Below, one piece after another: positions 9,297 through 18,448 of a stretch of DNA of 64,000 nucleotides (the stretch's first letter is position 1; each line of letters opens with the position of its first letter). The notes beneath the pieces are model-generated. The model did not search any database, was not told where the DNA came from, and was given only the letters and a program-made list of their open reading frames with translations. The position numbers and the translations under genes are program-made. The DNA is from Burkholderia sp. TSV86 (GTDB taxonomy: Bacteria; Pseudomonadota; Gammaproteobacteria; Burkholderiales; Burkholderiaceae): positions 372,001-436,000 of the forward strand of contig NZ_LOWB01000116.1 of NCBI RefSeq assembly GCF_001522865.1, written 5' to 3'.

Positions 9297-9898
9297 CGTC
9301 GGTCCTGGCAGTGCGTGCGTTCGAAAGGCGTCGGCGTATTGTACGCACGTCGCGCGCACGCCCGCTGGGGGCGAGAGCAGCGTTTTCGGTCAGGGATGCC
9401 GTCGGCAGCGGACGCCGTTAGGGCCGGTAAGATCGGCGGCGATGCGGTGCGAGGTCGGCGCGGGTCGAGAGGCCCTTGCCGCCTGCTGGGGTGGCGGATG
9501 AGTTCGAGCGTTTGGCTGCCGCCGCCAGATGGGGTTGGCGCTGTTGGGGGTTGGCGCGGTTCGGTGGTGAAGCCGCTTGTGGCGGCGCTCCATGAGTTTG
9601 ACGCTGCCCGAAGACCGGAACGGGAGGCGCGATGTTGTTGAAGCCGGCGTTATTCGAAACGGGATTGATTGGGAGCCGAAGCCGAAGCCGAAGCCGAAGC
9701 CGAAGCCGAAGCCGAAGCCGAAGCCGGGCGGCACGACTCATGCCGTCGCCGCCGAGTTCAACTTGCTTTGAGCGCGCCGCTTTTCAGATCGAAACTGCCG
9801 CGCCGGCGGCGCCATCCGAAACGGACGCTCGCTGAATTGGCGCGGCCCGCGTTTGCCGTCACGCTGCGCCATCCCGGGCGCGGCTCGTTCGCGCGCGA
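9297..9898. other. Non-coding region with a hexanucleotide repeat
   Basis: A 602-nt stretch between the NERD-helicase start and the end of the BetR-type regulator. It contains an uninterrupted GCCGAA array (listed separately) and moderately biased DNA. Frames through the array encode KP or GF dipeptide runs and have no family resemblance, so I do not call a gene. Confidence 0.6.
9675..9726. repeat. GCCGAA tandem hexanucleotide array, 8 copies plus a partial
   Basis: Eight perfect back-to-back copies of GCCGAA (9675-9722) plus a partial GCCG. Such arrays are typical variable-number tandem repeats of the B. pseudomallei complex and mutate by slippage. It lies outside recognised genes, so the length change is probably neutral here. 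Confidence 0.95.
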
Positions 9899-10753
9899 TC
9901 AGGAGCGCGACAAACGCTTCGCCAAATCGGCGCTCAGAATCGCGAGGCGCGCGGGTTTTTCGTAGCAGACAACGTCGTACATACGGATTACTTCACTGAT
10001 TTCCGCCTCGCTCGCGCGGCCGGTCAGCAGGTCGCCCGTCAATACGAAAATCGGCGCGCCCGGATTGTCCGATGCGCGCACTGCCTGAATCGCGTCGGCC
10101 GCGGTGCGATTGTCGAACATCCATTCGGTGACGACCGCGTCGAACGCCTGGCCTTGCAGCGCGTCAATGAACGCGGCCGCGCTCGCGAAGCGCACGGTCA
10201 CGAAACCTTGTTCGTCGAGATAGCGGCAGACTTCGCTGGCGCTTATGGTGTCGGCGTCGATCACCGCGACGAGCAGTTTGTCGTTCTCCGCGCGGCGCGG
10301 ATAGATTTCAATTTTGTGAACGTCGTATGCGTTTTGATAGAGCGTGCCGGTGTGACGCATCACACGCCAGCGGCCGTGCTGTTCGTAAGCGACGAACTCG
10401 GGGCGCGCGCCCGGTTCGAGCAGGCCGCCAATCCATGCGGTGCATGGAATTTCGGCGATGCCCGAGTACAGCATGGCGTCTTGAGCGCATGCGCCGACCA
10501 TACCCGGATCGAGGGCTTGCGCGCCGAATAATTGCGCGGCGGGCTCGCCGTATGCTTCGGCGACTTTCTTGATTTGCGACAGCGTCCACGGGCTGCTGCC
10601 GCGCAATTTGCGATGCCCCTGCGAAAAACTCAAATCTAGAATGCGGCAAAGCTCGGTGGTCTGCTGGCGCTTGCCGATGCCGTGGCGAGTCATGAGCTCG
10701 CGCACACGCTCTGCGACGGCAAGAGAGTCCGTAGTGATTGCTTCGTTGGCCAT
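9899..10753 (-). CDS. BetR-type HTH regulator with C-terminal receiver-like domain
   Basis: A 284-residue protein. The N-terminal part (about residues 10-75: VRELMTRHGIGKRQQTTELC, then HRKLRGSSPWTLSQIKKVAE) matches the BetR helix-turn-helix family. The C-terminal part (about 160-280) has a CheY-like fold pattern: VAVIDAD, QAFDAVVTEWMFDN, IFVLTGDL and CYEKPARL. At the normal phospho-acceptor Asp the residue is Glu (position 210), while the Thr and the Lys-Pro are kept, so it may be a phosphorylation-independent pseudo-receiver. No histidine kinase is adjacent. An alternative TTG start lies three codons upstream; neither start has a strong Shine-Dalgarno box. Confidence 0.82.
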   Translation of the reverse strand: MANEAITTDSLAVAERVRELMTRHGIGKRQQTTELCRILDLSFSQGHRKLRGSSPWTLSQIKKVAEAYGEPAAQLFGAQALDPGMVGACAQDAMLYSGIAEIPCTAWIGGLLEPGARPEFVAYEQHGRWRVMRHTGTLYQNAYDVHKIEIYPRRAENDKLLVAVIDADTISASEVCRYLDEQGFVTVRFASAAAFIDALQGQAFDAVVTEWMFDNRTAADAIQAVRASDNPGAPIFVLTGDLLTGRASEAEISEVIRMYDVVCYEKPARLAILSADLAKRLSRS

Positions 10754-11059
10754 GCTGCGCAAAACGATCGGATCGAATGACGTTCAAACATGCACGCCTC
10801 GCGGCGCACGGTACGGCATCGCACGATGCCCCTGTGTGAAGCGAGCCGACCGGCCACGCGTGAAAGAGTGAACTTTACCGCAAAACAAAGTTCGCTCCGC
10901 GTACCTATGTGCGCTTTTTCTGTGAAAGGTGTTTCCGCAGGTAACAACCATTCGCGATGGACATCCGACGGTATCCGGCGAGCCGGAGGATAAGCCGCGA
11001 ATCGCCACGAATCGCCGCGAATAGACACGCGCAGGACGTTCGCGAGGCGATGCTCGGCG
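10754..11059. other. Intergenic region upstream of the BetR-type regulator
   Basis: About 306 nt between the regulator start and the end of the small hypothetical gene, both on the minus strand. It includes a lower-GC stretch around 10865-10945 that could hold the regulator promoter. No gene recognised. Confidence 0.4.
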
Positions 11060-11293
11060 CTACCCGAGTGGATCATACGGCATAGGCGCGGCACTGCCGG
11101 CCGATAGCGCGACGAGTGCGCGCAACTCGTCCAACGTGAAGCGTCCGCCCAGCAGGATCTGGCCGTTCAGCCAGTCGGGCCGGTCATGTTGGCGATCCCA
11201 GGCGATGCGGCCGTCATTCTTCGCAGAACTGAGCATGACGCGTGCGATTTCCTCGCGCACATCCGAAACTCCGTATACGTGTAGCTGATTCAT
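11060..11293 (-). CDS. Small hypothetical protein (77 aa)
   Basis: Predicted to start MNQLHVYGVSDVREEIARVM and to be soluble and acidic/hydrophobic, without a signal peptide or membrane helix. It contains a WDRQHDRPDWLNGQILL segment and a helical LDELRALVALSAG near the end. I do not recognise the family. The start is chosen because upstream in-frame sequence becomes Arg/Pro-rich, as in non-coding GC-rich DNA; no strong ribosome-binding site is seen. Codon use resembles neighbouring genes, so it is plausible but unproven. Confidence 0.55.
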   Translation of the reverse strand: MNQLHVYGVSDVREEIARVMLSSAKNDGRIAWDRQHDRPDWLNGQILLGGRFTLDELRALVALSAGSAAPMPYDPLG

Positions 11294-11968
11294 ATAGCCT
11301 GATGAGGTGCGGCCGGCTTGGTTCAATCGGCTTGTGGGGCGCTTGCGGGCCGTCAATCCGACAAAAACCGCGACGGCATCGAACGCACGAGCGAAAGGCG
11401 GCGGCAACTGCCGCAACAAGATTCCGTTAACGGCAATTTTGTTAAAAAACTTGAAGCGCGATGCGCATCGCCTTGGCGATTGCGGCAACGCGGTGCCTCT
11501 TTCGGCAAGGCGATCGTCCGCGCCGGCTGGTTTTTCATGCCGAGAGGTATGGCGTGCGGGTGGTACGGCAACGACTATTGAATCTCATTGGGATATTTTT
11601 ATGAAATTTCTGTTTCAATATAAATTGAGTGGATGTAATGAAGGTGTTCTGCGATGTCAGCCTGGCATGGCCGCCGGGCGAGGCTGGAGCTGTCCGCGCC
11701 GGTCTTGCCGGCGGCTCGATCGCGTTTTTACAGCGTGCGATTCGGGAGCGGCTCGTTCGTGAATGGCCCAGGGCCGGCAACGAATCGAGTGTGGCGCAGT
11801 GCGCGCATATTTGGCGCCGGGCGCCACAGTTCACCACGGAAAAGCGGCCTCGCGGAAGCCGGCCCGCGCCGCGGCGGAACCGGTGCCGCGGGCATGCATG
11901 CTATTGCGCACATCCTTCAAATCGTTTGAACTGCTGGTTTTCCCGACTATCAGGATCAGGAGAGCAGC
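11294..11968. other. Intergenic region with an AT-rich patch upstream of the CMD gene
   Basis: A 675-nt stretch without a convincing gene. A pronounced AT-rich island (about 11578-11645) is a likely promoter zone for the gene at 11969. Frames crossing the region lack family resemblance and typical codon bias. Confidence 0.45.
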
Positions 11969-12364
11969 ATGAGCGAAGCAGACCGCGAGCAGGGCAAGGC
12001 GCGCCGGACGCAGGTGATGGGCGAAGCATTCGTCGAGCGTGCGATGAGCGATCTCGACGGCTTTTCCCGGCCGCTGCAAAACTGGCTCAACGAGCATGCA
12101 TGGGGCAGCACGTGGCAGCGCGGCGGTATCGATCTGAAGACGCGCAGCCTTTGCACGTGCGCGATGCTCGCCGCGCTCGGCCGAGGCAACGAACTCAAGG
12201 GACATATCCGCGGCGCGCTCAACAACGGCGCGAGCCTCGCCGAGATTCGCGAGGTGTTGCTGCATAGCGCGCTCTACGCGGGGGCGCCTGCAGCCGTCGA
12301 GGCGTTTCGTCATGCGCGCGAGGTCATCGATGCGCTCGGCCTGAGCGTGCCTGACGACGAATGA
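11969..12364 (+). CDS. Carboxymuconolactone decarboxylase (CMD) family protein
   Basis: A 131-residue all-helical CMD-family protein close in length and sequence to the PcaC type: WGSTWQRGGIDLKTRSLCTC, AALGRGNELKGHIRGALNNG and LAEIREVLLHSALYAGAPAA. PcaC decarboxylates 4-carboxymuconolactone in protocatechuate breakdown; other CMD proteins are peroxidatic (AhpD). There is no AhpD CxxC, although CTC is present at the helix end. AGGAG precedes the ATG. No other pca gene is near, so the physiological substrate is open. Confidence 0.85.
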   Translation: MSEADREQGKARRTQVMGEAFVERAMSDLDGFSRPLQNWLNEHAWGSTWQRGGIDLKTRSLCTCAMLAALGRGNELKGHIRGALNNGASLAEIREVLLHSALYAGAPAAVEAFRHAREVIDALGLSVPDDE

Positions 12365-12479
12365 GCGCCGCCGAACGGGCCGTGTGCGGCGACGGCCTCG
12401 GGCGACGGCGCGCAGCCGGCTGCGTTGAGGCCGCCGCGGGCTTCGCTTGCGATGCCGTGGTGTTTGCGTGGAGGCCGGT

Positions 12480-13355
12480 TCAGGCGGCGGCGAGCCGGGC
12501 CGCGAGCGGGCGCACCGCGATCGATTCGAGGATCAGCGCCGCAAGCTGCACGGGGTTTTGCTCGGGAATCCAGTGCGTCGCGTTCGGTAGTATCTCGAGC
12601 CGATAGGGCCCATTCACGAAGCGCCGAGCCAGTTCGGCGCCGCGTGGCGACAGCGCCGAATCCCGCGCGCCGAAAACATGCAGTACGGGCGTGCACACCT
12701 TGCGGGACAGATCGCCCGGCGGTGTCAATGCCATCGCACGATACCAGTTGAGCGACGTCGTCAGCGCGCCGGCATCGAAGATATCGGCATAAACACCATC
12801 CGCGTCGGCCGGCGTCATGCCGGAGCTGAACAGCAGCCGCTTGAACAGCCCTCGAAAGCGCGTGATGAACCACTCCGGCAGCCTGGGCAACTGGAACAGC
12901 CCCATGTAGTACGAGCGCAGCAATTGATCGCTCGTCAGCATCGACAGCATGAACGCGCCTGAGTGCGGCACGGATATCGTCGTCAGCGTGCGCACCTTGT
13001 CCGGGCGCTTGCTGGCGAGCGCCCACGCGACGGCCGCGCCCCAGTCGTGCCCGACGACGTGAACGGCTCCCCCGCCCAGCCGCTCGATCAGCGCGACGAC
13101 GTCGCCGACGAGCCGGGACATCCGGTAGGCGCCGACGCGCGACGGCCGTGCGCCCGGCGAATAACCGCGCTGGTTCGGCGCGATGGTTCGATAACCTGCG
13201 GCGTTGAGCGTGGCGCTGACCCTGCTCCAGCATTTCGCGGTTTGCGGCCAGCCGTGCAGCAGGACGATGGTTTCACCGTCGAGCGGACCGGTATCGATGA
13301 CGTCGAAAGTCAGGCCATCGTTGTTGAACGAAGTCACGCGTTGCGACTGCTCCAT
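12480..13355 (-). CDS. Alpha/beta hydrolase, epoxide hydrolase-like
   Basis: A 291-residue alpha/beta hydrolase. The oxyanion motif HGWPQ is near residue 34. The nucleophile elbow GHDWGAA carries an Asp nucleophile, which is the epoxide hydrolase/haloalkane dehalogenase subclass rather than a Ser esterase. A catalytic acid is likely in HVFGARDSALS and the His in LPNATHWIPEQNP. There is no signal peptide, so it is cytoplasmic. It converges on the CMD gene. The substrate is unknown. Confidence 0.88.
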   Translation of the reverse strand: MEQSQRVTSFNNDGLTFDVIDTGPLDGETIVLLHGWPQTAKCWSRVSATLNAAGYRTIAPNQRGYSPGARPSRVGAYRMSRLVGDVVALIERLGGGAVHVVGHDWGAAVAWALASKRPDKVRTLTTISVPHSGAFMLSMLTSDQLLRSYYMGLFQLPRLPEWFITRFRGLFKRLLFSSGMTPADADGVYADIFDAGALTTSLNWYRAMALTPPGDLSRKVCTPVLHVFGARDSALSPRGAELARRFVNGPYRLEILPNATHWIPEQNPVQLAALILESIAVRPLAARLAAA

Positions 13356-13703
13356 GATGTTATCTCCCTGATTTCATTGTCGGCGTTTCCGGTTTTGCGG
13401 TGCGGCGGTGAAGCCGTCGCGGCGCACGGACGCGAACGTTCGTGCGATAAAAGTCTAGCTGACGACTACACGGTGTGCGGCGGCAAGCGGATGAAATATT
13501 CGTCGGTTGGATGACGGAGTCTGGACGGTTTTTTATGGGCGTTGCAGCATTGACCATATGAAACGCGCGGCCGAAGCCGGGCGCCGCGCGCGATATGAAC
13601 CGGCAGGTTCGGCCGAACGAGGGTGCGCGCCGCGCACGCGCACGCGCGAAGCGGCCGGGCGGCGGCCGGACATGCTTGAGCTTGACGAACGACGGGAGAC
13701 GCG
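13356..13703. other. Divergent promoter region, hydrolase and reductase genes
   Basis: A 348-nt region between divergently transcribed genes. A lower-GC segment (about 13485-13560) may hold promoter elements. GGGAGA precedes the ATG at 13704. No gene recognised. Confidence 0.4.
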
Positions 13704-14690
13704 ATGACGACAGCAGTATTCGACGCCGCACAAACGGCACGGTTGACTCCGTTCGCCGAACTGGTGGATGCGTTGGAGACAGCGGCGCTCGACGCCGCCG
13801 ATGGCCGGATCGCGAGTCCGGCGCGGCTCGTCGTGCCGCTCAACGAAGGCGGCCTGTTGTTGTCGATGCCCGCGGCGGCATCCGATCTCGCGATTCACAA
13901 ACTCGTGACGGTCTGCCCGCGCAATCGCGCCAGCGGCTTGTCGACGATACACGGGCAGGTCAGCGTGGTCGATCCGTCGGCCGGCACGCCGCTGCTCGCG
14001 CTCGACGGCCCGACCGTCACCGGCCGCCGCACGGCGGCCGTCACGCTGCTCGCGATCCGCACGTTCCTGCCCGCCGCGCCGCGCGACGTGCTGCTGATCG
14101 GCACGGGAACGCAGGCTGAGCATCATGTCGCCGCGCTGGCCGCGCTGTTTCCCACGGCCCGGGTGCATGTGAAGGCGCGCACTGCCGCGCAAGCGGCGGC
14201 GTTCTGTGAGAGGCTGCGCACCGCGTCGCCGGCGCGGCTCGAACCGCTCGCGTGCGATGCCGCGTTGCCCGATGCGCTGGATGTCGTCATCACATCGACG
14301 ACGAGTGCCGCGCCGGTCTACGACGAGCCTGCGCGTGCGGGGCGGCTCGTCGTCGGCGTGGGCGCGTTTACGCGCGATGCGGCCGAGGTTGGCGTGCGCA
14401 CGATCGCGGGCAGCACGCTCTATGTCGACGATCCGGACGGCGCGCGCCATGAGGCGGGCGATCTGCTCGTCGCGGGTGTCGAGTGGTCGCGTGTGCGCTC
14501 GCTGGCCGATGCGCTGCGCGAGCGCGCCGCGCTGGCCAGCGCGGCGGCCGGCCACGCGGTGCGTCGCCCGGTTTCGCACGATCGGGCAATGCCGGTATTT
14601 TTCAAGAGCGTCGGTTGCGCGGCATGGGATCTTGCCGCGTGCCGGGTGGCGCTTGCCGCCGCTACTTTACGCACTCAAGCGTGTATTTGA
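13704..14690 (+). CDS. Ornithine cyclodeaminase/mu-crystallin family reductase
   Basis: A 328-residue member of the OCD/mu-crystallin family. Visible are the substrate region HKLVTVCPRN, LDGPTVTGRRTAAVTLLAI, and a dinucleotide-binding LLIGTGTQAEHHVAAL (GxGxxA). Proteobacterial relatives with this sequence type reduce delta1-pyrroline-2-carboxylate or piperideine-2-carboxylate (LhpI) in hydroxyproline or D-lysine metabolism; that is the likely role, but no hydroxyproline gene lies nearby. Its 3' end overlaps the convergent esterase by 29 nt. Confidence 0.85.
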   Translation: MTTAVFDAAQTARLTPFAELVDALETAALDAADGRIASPARLVVPLNEGGLLLSMPAAASDLAIHKLVTVCPRNRASGLSTIHGQVSVVDPSAGTPLLALDGPTVTGRRTAAVTLLAIRTFLPAAPRDVLLIGTGTQAEHHVAALAALFPTARVHVKARTAAQAAAFCERLRTASPARLEPLACDAALPDALDVVITSTTSAAPVYDEPARAGRLVVGVGAFTRDAAEVGVRTIAGSTLYVDDPDGARHEAGDLLVAGVEWSRVRSLADALRERAALASAAAGHAVRRPVSHDRAMPVFFKSVGCAAWDLAACRVALAAATLRTQACI

Positions 14691-15537
14691 GCGCAGAGCC
14701 GAGCAACCGCCGCCACACGTCCCACGTATGCGCGCCGCCGACGATCCTTAGCGCTGCGGGATTTTGCGCGCGCCGCAAGTTCGTATAGAGCACACTCGAT
14801 TCGGCCTGAATCGACAGGTCGTCGTCGCCGGCGGCGATGAATATCGGCAGGCGCAGCGGCTGCGCGAAGTAGCCGTGCCAGAGTGCCGGATAGTTGAGTT
14901 CGTGCCAGATCTTCGGGTCGAACTGTTTATCGCCGAACACGCCGACGTAACGCGCGGCCGATCCGGCGGGCGGCTCGTTCGAATAGATCGCCGGGCTGAG
15001 CAGCATCGCGCCGCAAAAGCGCTCCGGCTCGAGGAGCGCGAAGCGCAGCGCGCCGTAGCCGCCCATCGATACGCCGCCGATCGCCCGCCCCGCACGCTGG
15101 TTCGACACCGCATAATGCGCTTCCACATCCGGCAGCAGATCGTCCAGGAACGCGCTTTGCATCTTCTCCTTGCGATCGACGTACCAGTCGGTGCCGCCTT
15201 GCGGCATCACGATCACGACAGGGGGAATCTCGCGGCGCTCGATCAGCGCGTCGGCGGTGACTTGCAGGCGGCCTTGCATGATCCAGTCGTAGGCGTTGCC
15301 GGCGTTGCCGTGCAGCAGGTATAGCACCGGGTAGCGCGCACCTTCCGGGTTGTAGCCGGGCGGCAGATAAACCAGGTAAGACCAGTCGCGGTGCAGCGCC
15401 GGCGAGCGGAACGAGCGGGCGACGATGCTGCTGGCGGTCGCTGCCGCCGGAGCGGGTGGGGCCGCGTGGGCGGCGAGCGTAACGGCAGCGAGCGTGGTGA
15501 CGAACAGCGTGACGAGAGGCGGAAAGAATCGGCGCAT
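14662..15537 (-). CDS. Secreted esterase (PF00756 / esterase D-like)
   Basis: A 291-residue alpha/beta hydrolase with a Sec signal peptide (residues 1-25, ending AAHA). Family features are YLPPGYNPEGARYPVLYLLH near residue 57, the nucleophile elbow GGVSMGGYGAL, a catalytic acid in AAGDDDLSIQ and the His in GGAHTWDVWRR. PF00756 members include S-formylglutathione hydrolase, siderophore esterases and mycolyltransferases; the signal peptide favours an envelope or exported esterase. It runs convergent with the reductase gene. Confidence 0.88.
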   Translation of the reverse strand: MRRFFPPLVTLFVTTLAAVTLAAHAAPPAPAAATASSIVARSFRSPALHRDWSYLVYLPPGYNPEGARYPVLYLLHGNAGNAYDWIMQGRLQVTADALIERREIPPVVIVMPQGGTDWYVDRKEKMQSAFLDDLLPDVEAHYAVSNQRAGRAIGGVSMGGYGALRFALLEPERFCGAMLLSPAIYSNEPPAGSAARYVGVFGDKQFDPKIWHELNYPALWHGYFAQPLRLPIFIAAGDDDLSIQAESSVLYTNLRRAQNPAALRIVGGAHTWDVWRRLLGSALKYTLECVK

Positions 15538-15603
15538 GGCGGCGTCATTATCATGGCGAGCGCGTAGGCTATCAGCGTCGGATGACAGCCGTCACTCGGA
15601 TTT

Positions 15604-16785
15604 TCAGCGTTTGTGCCGGCGCTGCGGCAGGCGGATCGGCCACTGCGGCTCAGGCGTGCGCGGCGGCCGCGCCGGCGGCATTCGCTGGAATTGCGCGGCG
15701 ATACGTGCGGCCGCCGGCGGATACAGCTTCGCCACGGCATACAGCAGCCCGAGCGCCGCCGCATCCGCGGCGAGGCCGAGCGGCACGTTCAGATAGCCTT
15801 GCGTAGCCGCGTACAACAGCGAGTCGACCAGCAACGAGATGCCGGTGCCCGCGACGAAGCACAAAAGCCCCTGCCTGCCGATCGTGCCGATCCACGGCAT
15901 GGCCTGCGCCACCCGATGCATCCAGCCGAGATGCACGAGCTTGGCGGCGAGCCACGCGATCGCCAGGAAGTTCGCGAGCCGCCACGCGCTGAGGTTCTGC
16001 TTGATCGACGGGTCGGCCGGGAACGGCTCGATGCGCAACCGGTAATACGCGCCCGCCGCGACGACGGCCAGCGCAATGGCCGTCACGCAGTACGAGCGGG
16101 CGGGCCGCCGCGCGAGCACGCGGTAGACAGGCTGACAGCGCGCGACGATGCCAAGTACGAACAGGAATTGCCACGCGAACGGATTGAAATCCCATTGCGT
16201 ATCTTCGGCGGTGGGCAGATAGCCGACGATATTGCGCGCCGCAAGCCAGAGCGTGGCGCTCGCCGCAACCAGCAGCCACCATGCACGGCTTCTCGCGACG
16301 GGCAGCGCGAGCGGCACGAGCAGCGCGAAGAATGCGTACATCGGCAGCACCGAGGCCAGATAGGGTTGGCGCCGCAACAGCAGGATATCGCGCAGCGCGG
16401 CGAGCGGCGCGCTCATCAGCCCGTCCAGATCGTTGGTCGGCATGTTCGGCGCGTCGATCGCGAATGCGCTGAGCGCCGCGGTGATCGACAGCATCAAGCC
16501 AGCGGTCAGCAGGAAGGCGCGATAGATTTCAAACGCACGTTTGATGAAGCGCTGGCGCGCGGCCGCTTCCGTTTGGCGCTCGGCGAGTGAGTTGTATGCG
16601 ATCGCGGTTGCGAAACCGCCGAGAAACACGAACACCTCGGCGGCATCGCACAACGCATACGCGTGCAGCGTAACGCGCGACAGGATGCTGCCGCCGATAT
16701 GGTCGACGACGATGACAAGCAGCACGAGGCCGCGAAAGAAATCGAGTTCGACGAAGCGCCGCGACGGCGCGGCCGCAGCGTTCAT
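15604..16785 (-). CDS. OpgC-like integral membrane acyltransferase
   Basis: A 393-residue polytopic membrane protein (about ten helices) of the OpgC family, which adds succinyl groups to osmoregulated periplasmic glucans. Diagnostic parts are the N-terminal ELDFFRGLVLLVIVVDHIG with the Arg and Asp-His of the acyltransferase-3-like superfamily, and AEVFVFLGGFATAIAYN. The start MNAAAAPSRRF puts the first helix at the usual position; in-frame sequence further upstream is Arg-rich and not membrane-like. No opgGH genes are adjacent. Confidence 0.87.
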   Translation of the reverse strand: MNAAAAPSRRFVELDFFRGLVLLVIVVDHIGGSILSRVTLHAYALCDAAEVFVFLGGFATAIAYNSLAERQTEAAARQRFIKRAFEIYRAFLLTAGLMLSITAALSAFAIDAPNMPTNDLDGLMSAPLAALRDILLLRRQPYLASVLPMYAFFALLVPLALPVARSRAWWLLVAASATLWLAARNIVGYLPTAEDTQWDFNPFAWQFLFVLGIVARCQPVYRVLARRPARSYCVTAIALAVVAAGAYYRLRIEPFPADPSIKQNLSAWRLANFLAIAWLAAKLVHLGWMHRVAQAMPWIGTIGRQGLLCFVAGTGISLLVDSLLYAATQGYLNVPLGLAADAAALGLLYAVAKLYPPAAARIAAQFQRMPPARPPRTPEPQWPIRLPQRRHKR

Positions 16786-17199
16786 GTGGCGCGGCACGCG
16801 TGAACCACGCGGCGACGTGACAAGGGCATGCAAACAGAGGCGGACGATGGCGGCATGGCGAAAAGCGGCGCGACGAGGAATCCGGACGATAGCTGCACAT
16901 TTTGCCATCGATCGCCGCATTTAAGGGTTTACACCGGAAAATGCCGTTCTTGCCCCGATTTCGGTGTGTTGGCGGCGCGTTAGTTGGTCGCACGCAACAT
17001 AGGTAAGCAATTCCATGCACTGACATGGACAGTGTATTTTGTGCATGACAGTATTGCGAACATCGTATCAATCCTACGAAATGATTCGTCGAGGTTGACA
17101 CAATATAGATGCGCTCCGGCGCCGGGTGCCAGGACGACCACTATTCAAGGCTGCATTGCCAGGCAGCCGATTGAGCAACTAGGTTTGGAGATACCGATA
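16786..17199. other. Divergent promoter region of opgC and the porin
   Basis: A 414-nt region with a lower-GC section (about 16985-17110) upstream of the porin. It includes a CACTG...CAGTG inverted repeat near 17016-17032. GGAG lies 9 nt before the porin ATG. The long leader before the porin could carry post-transcriptional control, but no specific element was recognised. Confidence 0.45.
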
Positions 17200-18354
17200 A
17201 TGAAAAAGCAAGTTGTTTGCGCAGCGGTTTCGCTCGCCTTTGCCGCGCCGGTTCTCGCGCAAAGCAGCGTGACGCTGTACGGCGTGATCGACGAGGGCTT
17301 CAACTATACGAGCAACGTCAACGTCAACGGGATCAACAAGAGCAACTATCAACTAGCAAGCGGCTATGCGCAGGGCAGCCGCTGGGGGCTGCGCGGTTCG
17401 GAAGACCTGGGCGGCGGCTTGAAGGCGATCTTCACGCTCGAAAACGGCTTCGATGTGAACAACGGCCGGCTCGGCCAGGGTAGCCGGATGTTCGGCCGCC
17501 AGGCGTTCGTGGGCCTGACGCATAGCCAATTCGGCTCGCTCACGCTCGGCCGCCAGTACGATTCGGTCGTCGACTACCTTGCACCGCTGACCGCGAACGG
17601 CAACTGGGGCGGCACGCTGTTCTCGCACCCGTTCGACAACGACAACACGGACAACTCGTTCCGTGTGAACAATACGATCAAGTACGCGAGCCCTGATTGG
17701 AACGGCCTGTCGTTCGGCGGCACGTACAGCTTCAGCAACGGCACGGGCTTCTCGAACAACCGCCAGTACAGCGCCGGCGCGCAGTACACGGTTGGCGGCT
17801 TGCAACTCGCGGCGGCTTATCTGCAGGCGAACAATCCGGGCAAAACGGCGGCCGGGGCGATTTCGGGCGATGACGCGAACTTCACGGCCGACCGCTTGCG
17901 GATCTTCGGCGGCGGCGTCAACTACACGTTCGGCCCGGCGACGGTCGGTTTCGTGTATACGAAGACTGACATCAAGAACCCGGTGTCGACCGTTTATCTG
18001 CCGACATCGACGTTCGCGGGCCTGGGCCTGACGGCGACGAAATTCCAGAACTTCGAAGTCAACGGCAAATACCAACTGACGCCGGCGCTCTTCATCGGCG
18101 CGCAGTACGTGTACACGGACGGCAAGTTCGACACCGCCGCGAGCAACGTGAAGCCGAAGTACCACACGGTTGGCCTGATGGCGGACTACAACCTGTCCAA
18201 GCGTACCGACGTCTATCTGCAAGGCGCGTATCAGAAGGTCGCGGGAGACAAGACGGGCACGATCGCGGATGGCGGCTATGTGGTGGGCACCGACGGCCCG
18301 TCGGCCTCGGGGAACCAGTTCGCGGTTCGCGCGGCGATCCGCCACAAGTTCTGA
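17200..18354 (+). CDS. Outer-membrane porin, OmpC/Omp38-like
   Basis: A 384-residue general porin of the betaproteobacterial trimeric family. The signal peptide MKKQVVCAAVSLAFAAPVLA is followed by mature QSSVTLYGVIDEG, the classic first strand. Hallmarks are SRWGLRGSEDLGGGLKAIF, MFGRQAFVGL and LGRQYDS. The last residues AVRAAIRHKF end in Phe, as needed for BAM insertion. It would admit small hydrophilic solutes. A GGAG box and the signal peptide fix the start. Downstream are a short triplicated octamer and a GC-rich hairpin. Confidence 0.95.
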   Translation: MKKQVVCAAVSLAFAAPVLAQSSVTLYGVIDEGFNYTSNVNVNGINKSNYQLASGYAQGSRWGLRGSEDLGGGLKAIFTLENGFDVNNGRLGQGSRMFGRQAFVGLTHSQFGSLTLGRQYDSVVDYLAPLTANGNWGGTLFSHPFDNDNTDNSFRVNNTIKYASPDWNGLSFGGTYSFSNGTGFSNNRQYSAGAQYTVGGLQLAAAYLQANNPGKTAAGAISGDDANFTADRLRIFGGGVNYTFGPATVGFVYTKTDIKNPVSTVYLPTSTFAGLGLTATKFQNFEVNGKYQLTPALFIGAQYVYTDGKFDTAASNVKPKYHTVGLMADYNLSKRTDVYLQGAYQKVAGDKTGTIADGGYVVGTDGPSASGNQFAVRAAIRHKF

Positions 18355-18363
18355 TCGGTCCGC

Positions 18364-18387
18364 TGTTTGACTGTTTGACTGTTTGAC
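18364..18387. repeat. Triplicated octamer TGTTTGAC just after the porin stop
   Basis: Three perfect tandem copies of TGTTTGAC, starting nine bases after the porin stop codon. It could vary in copy number. It lies just upstream of a GC-rich imperfect hairpin (about 18403-18433) without a T-tract that may end porin transcription. Confidence 0.9.
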
Positions 18388-18448
18388 CGCCTGACGGCGG
18401 GTCGGCGGCGGCGCGCACTGTGTGCCGCCGCCGTTGCGCTTGCGCCGC

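Noticed and set aside
9390-9771. Frames encoding GFGFGF or KPKPKP dipeptide runs
   Set aside because: They are produced by the GCCGAA repeat, which is free of stops in those frames; no homology-like sequence on either side.
17090-17130. TTGACA upstream of the porin as a -35 box
   Set aside because: No acceptable -10 hexamer lies 16-18 nt downstream.
18364-18387. Tandem octamers and the hexamer arrays considered as CRISPR repeats
   Set aside because: Units are short and directly adjacent with no spacers; no cas genes in the window.
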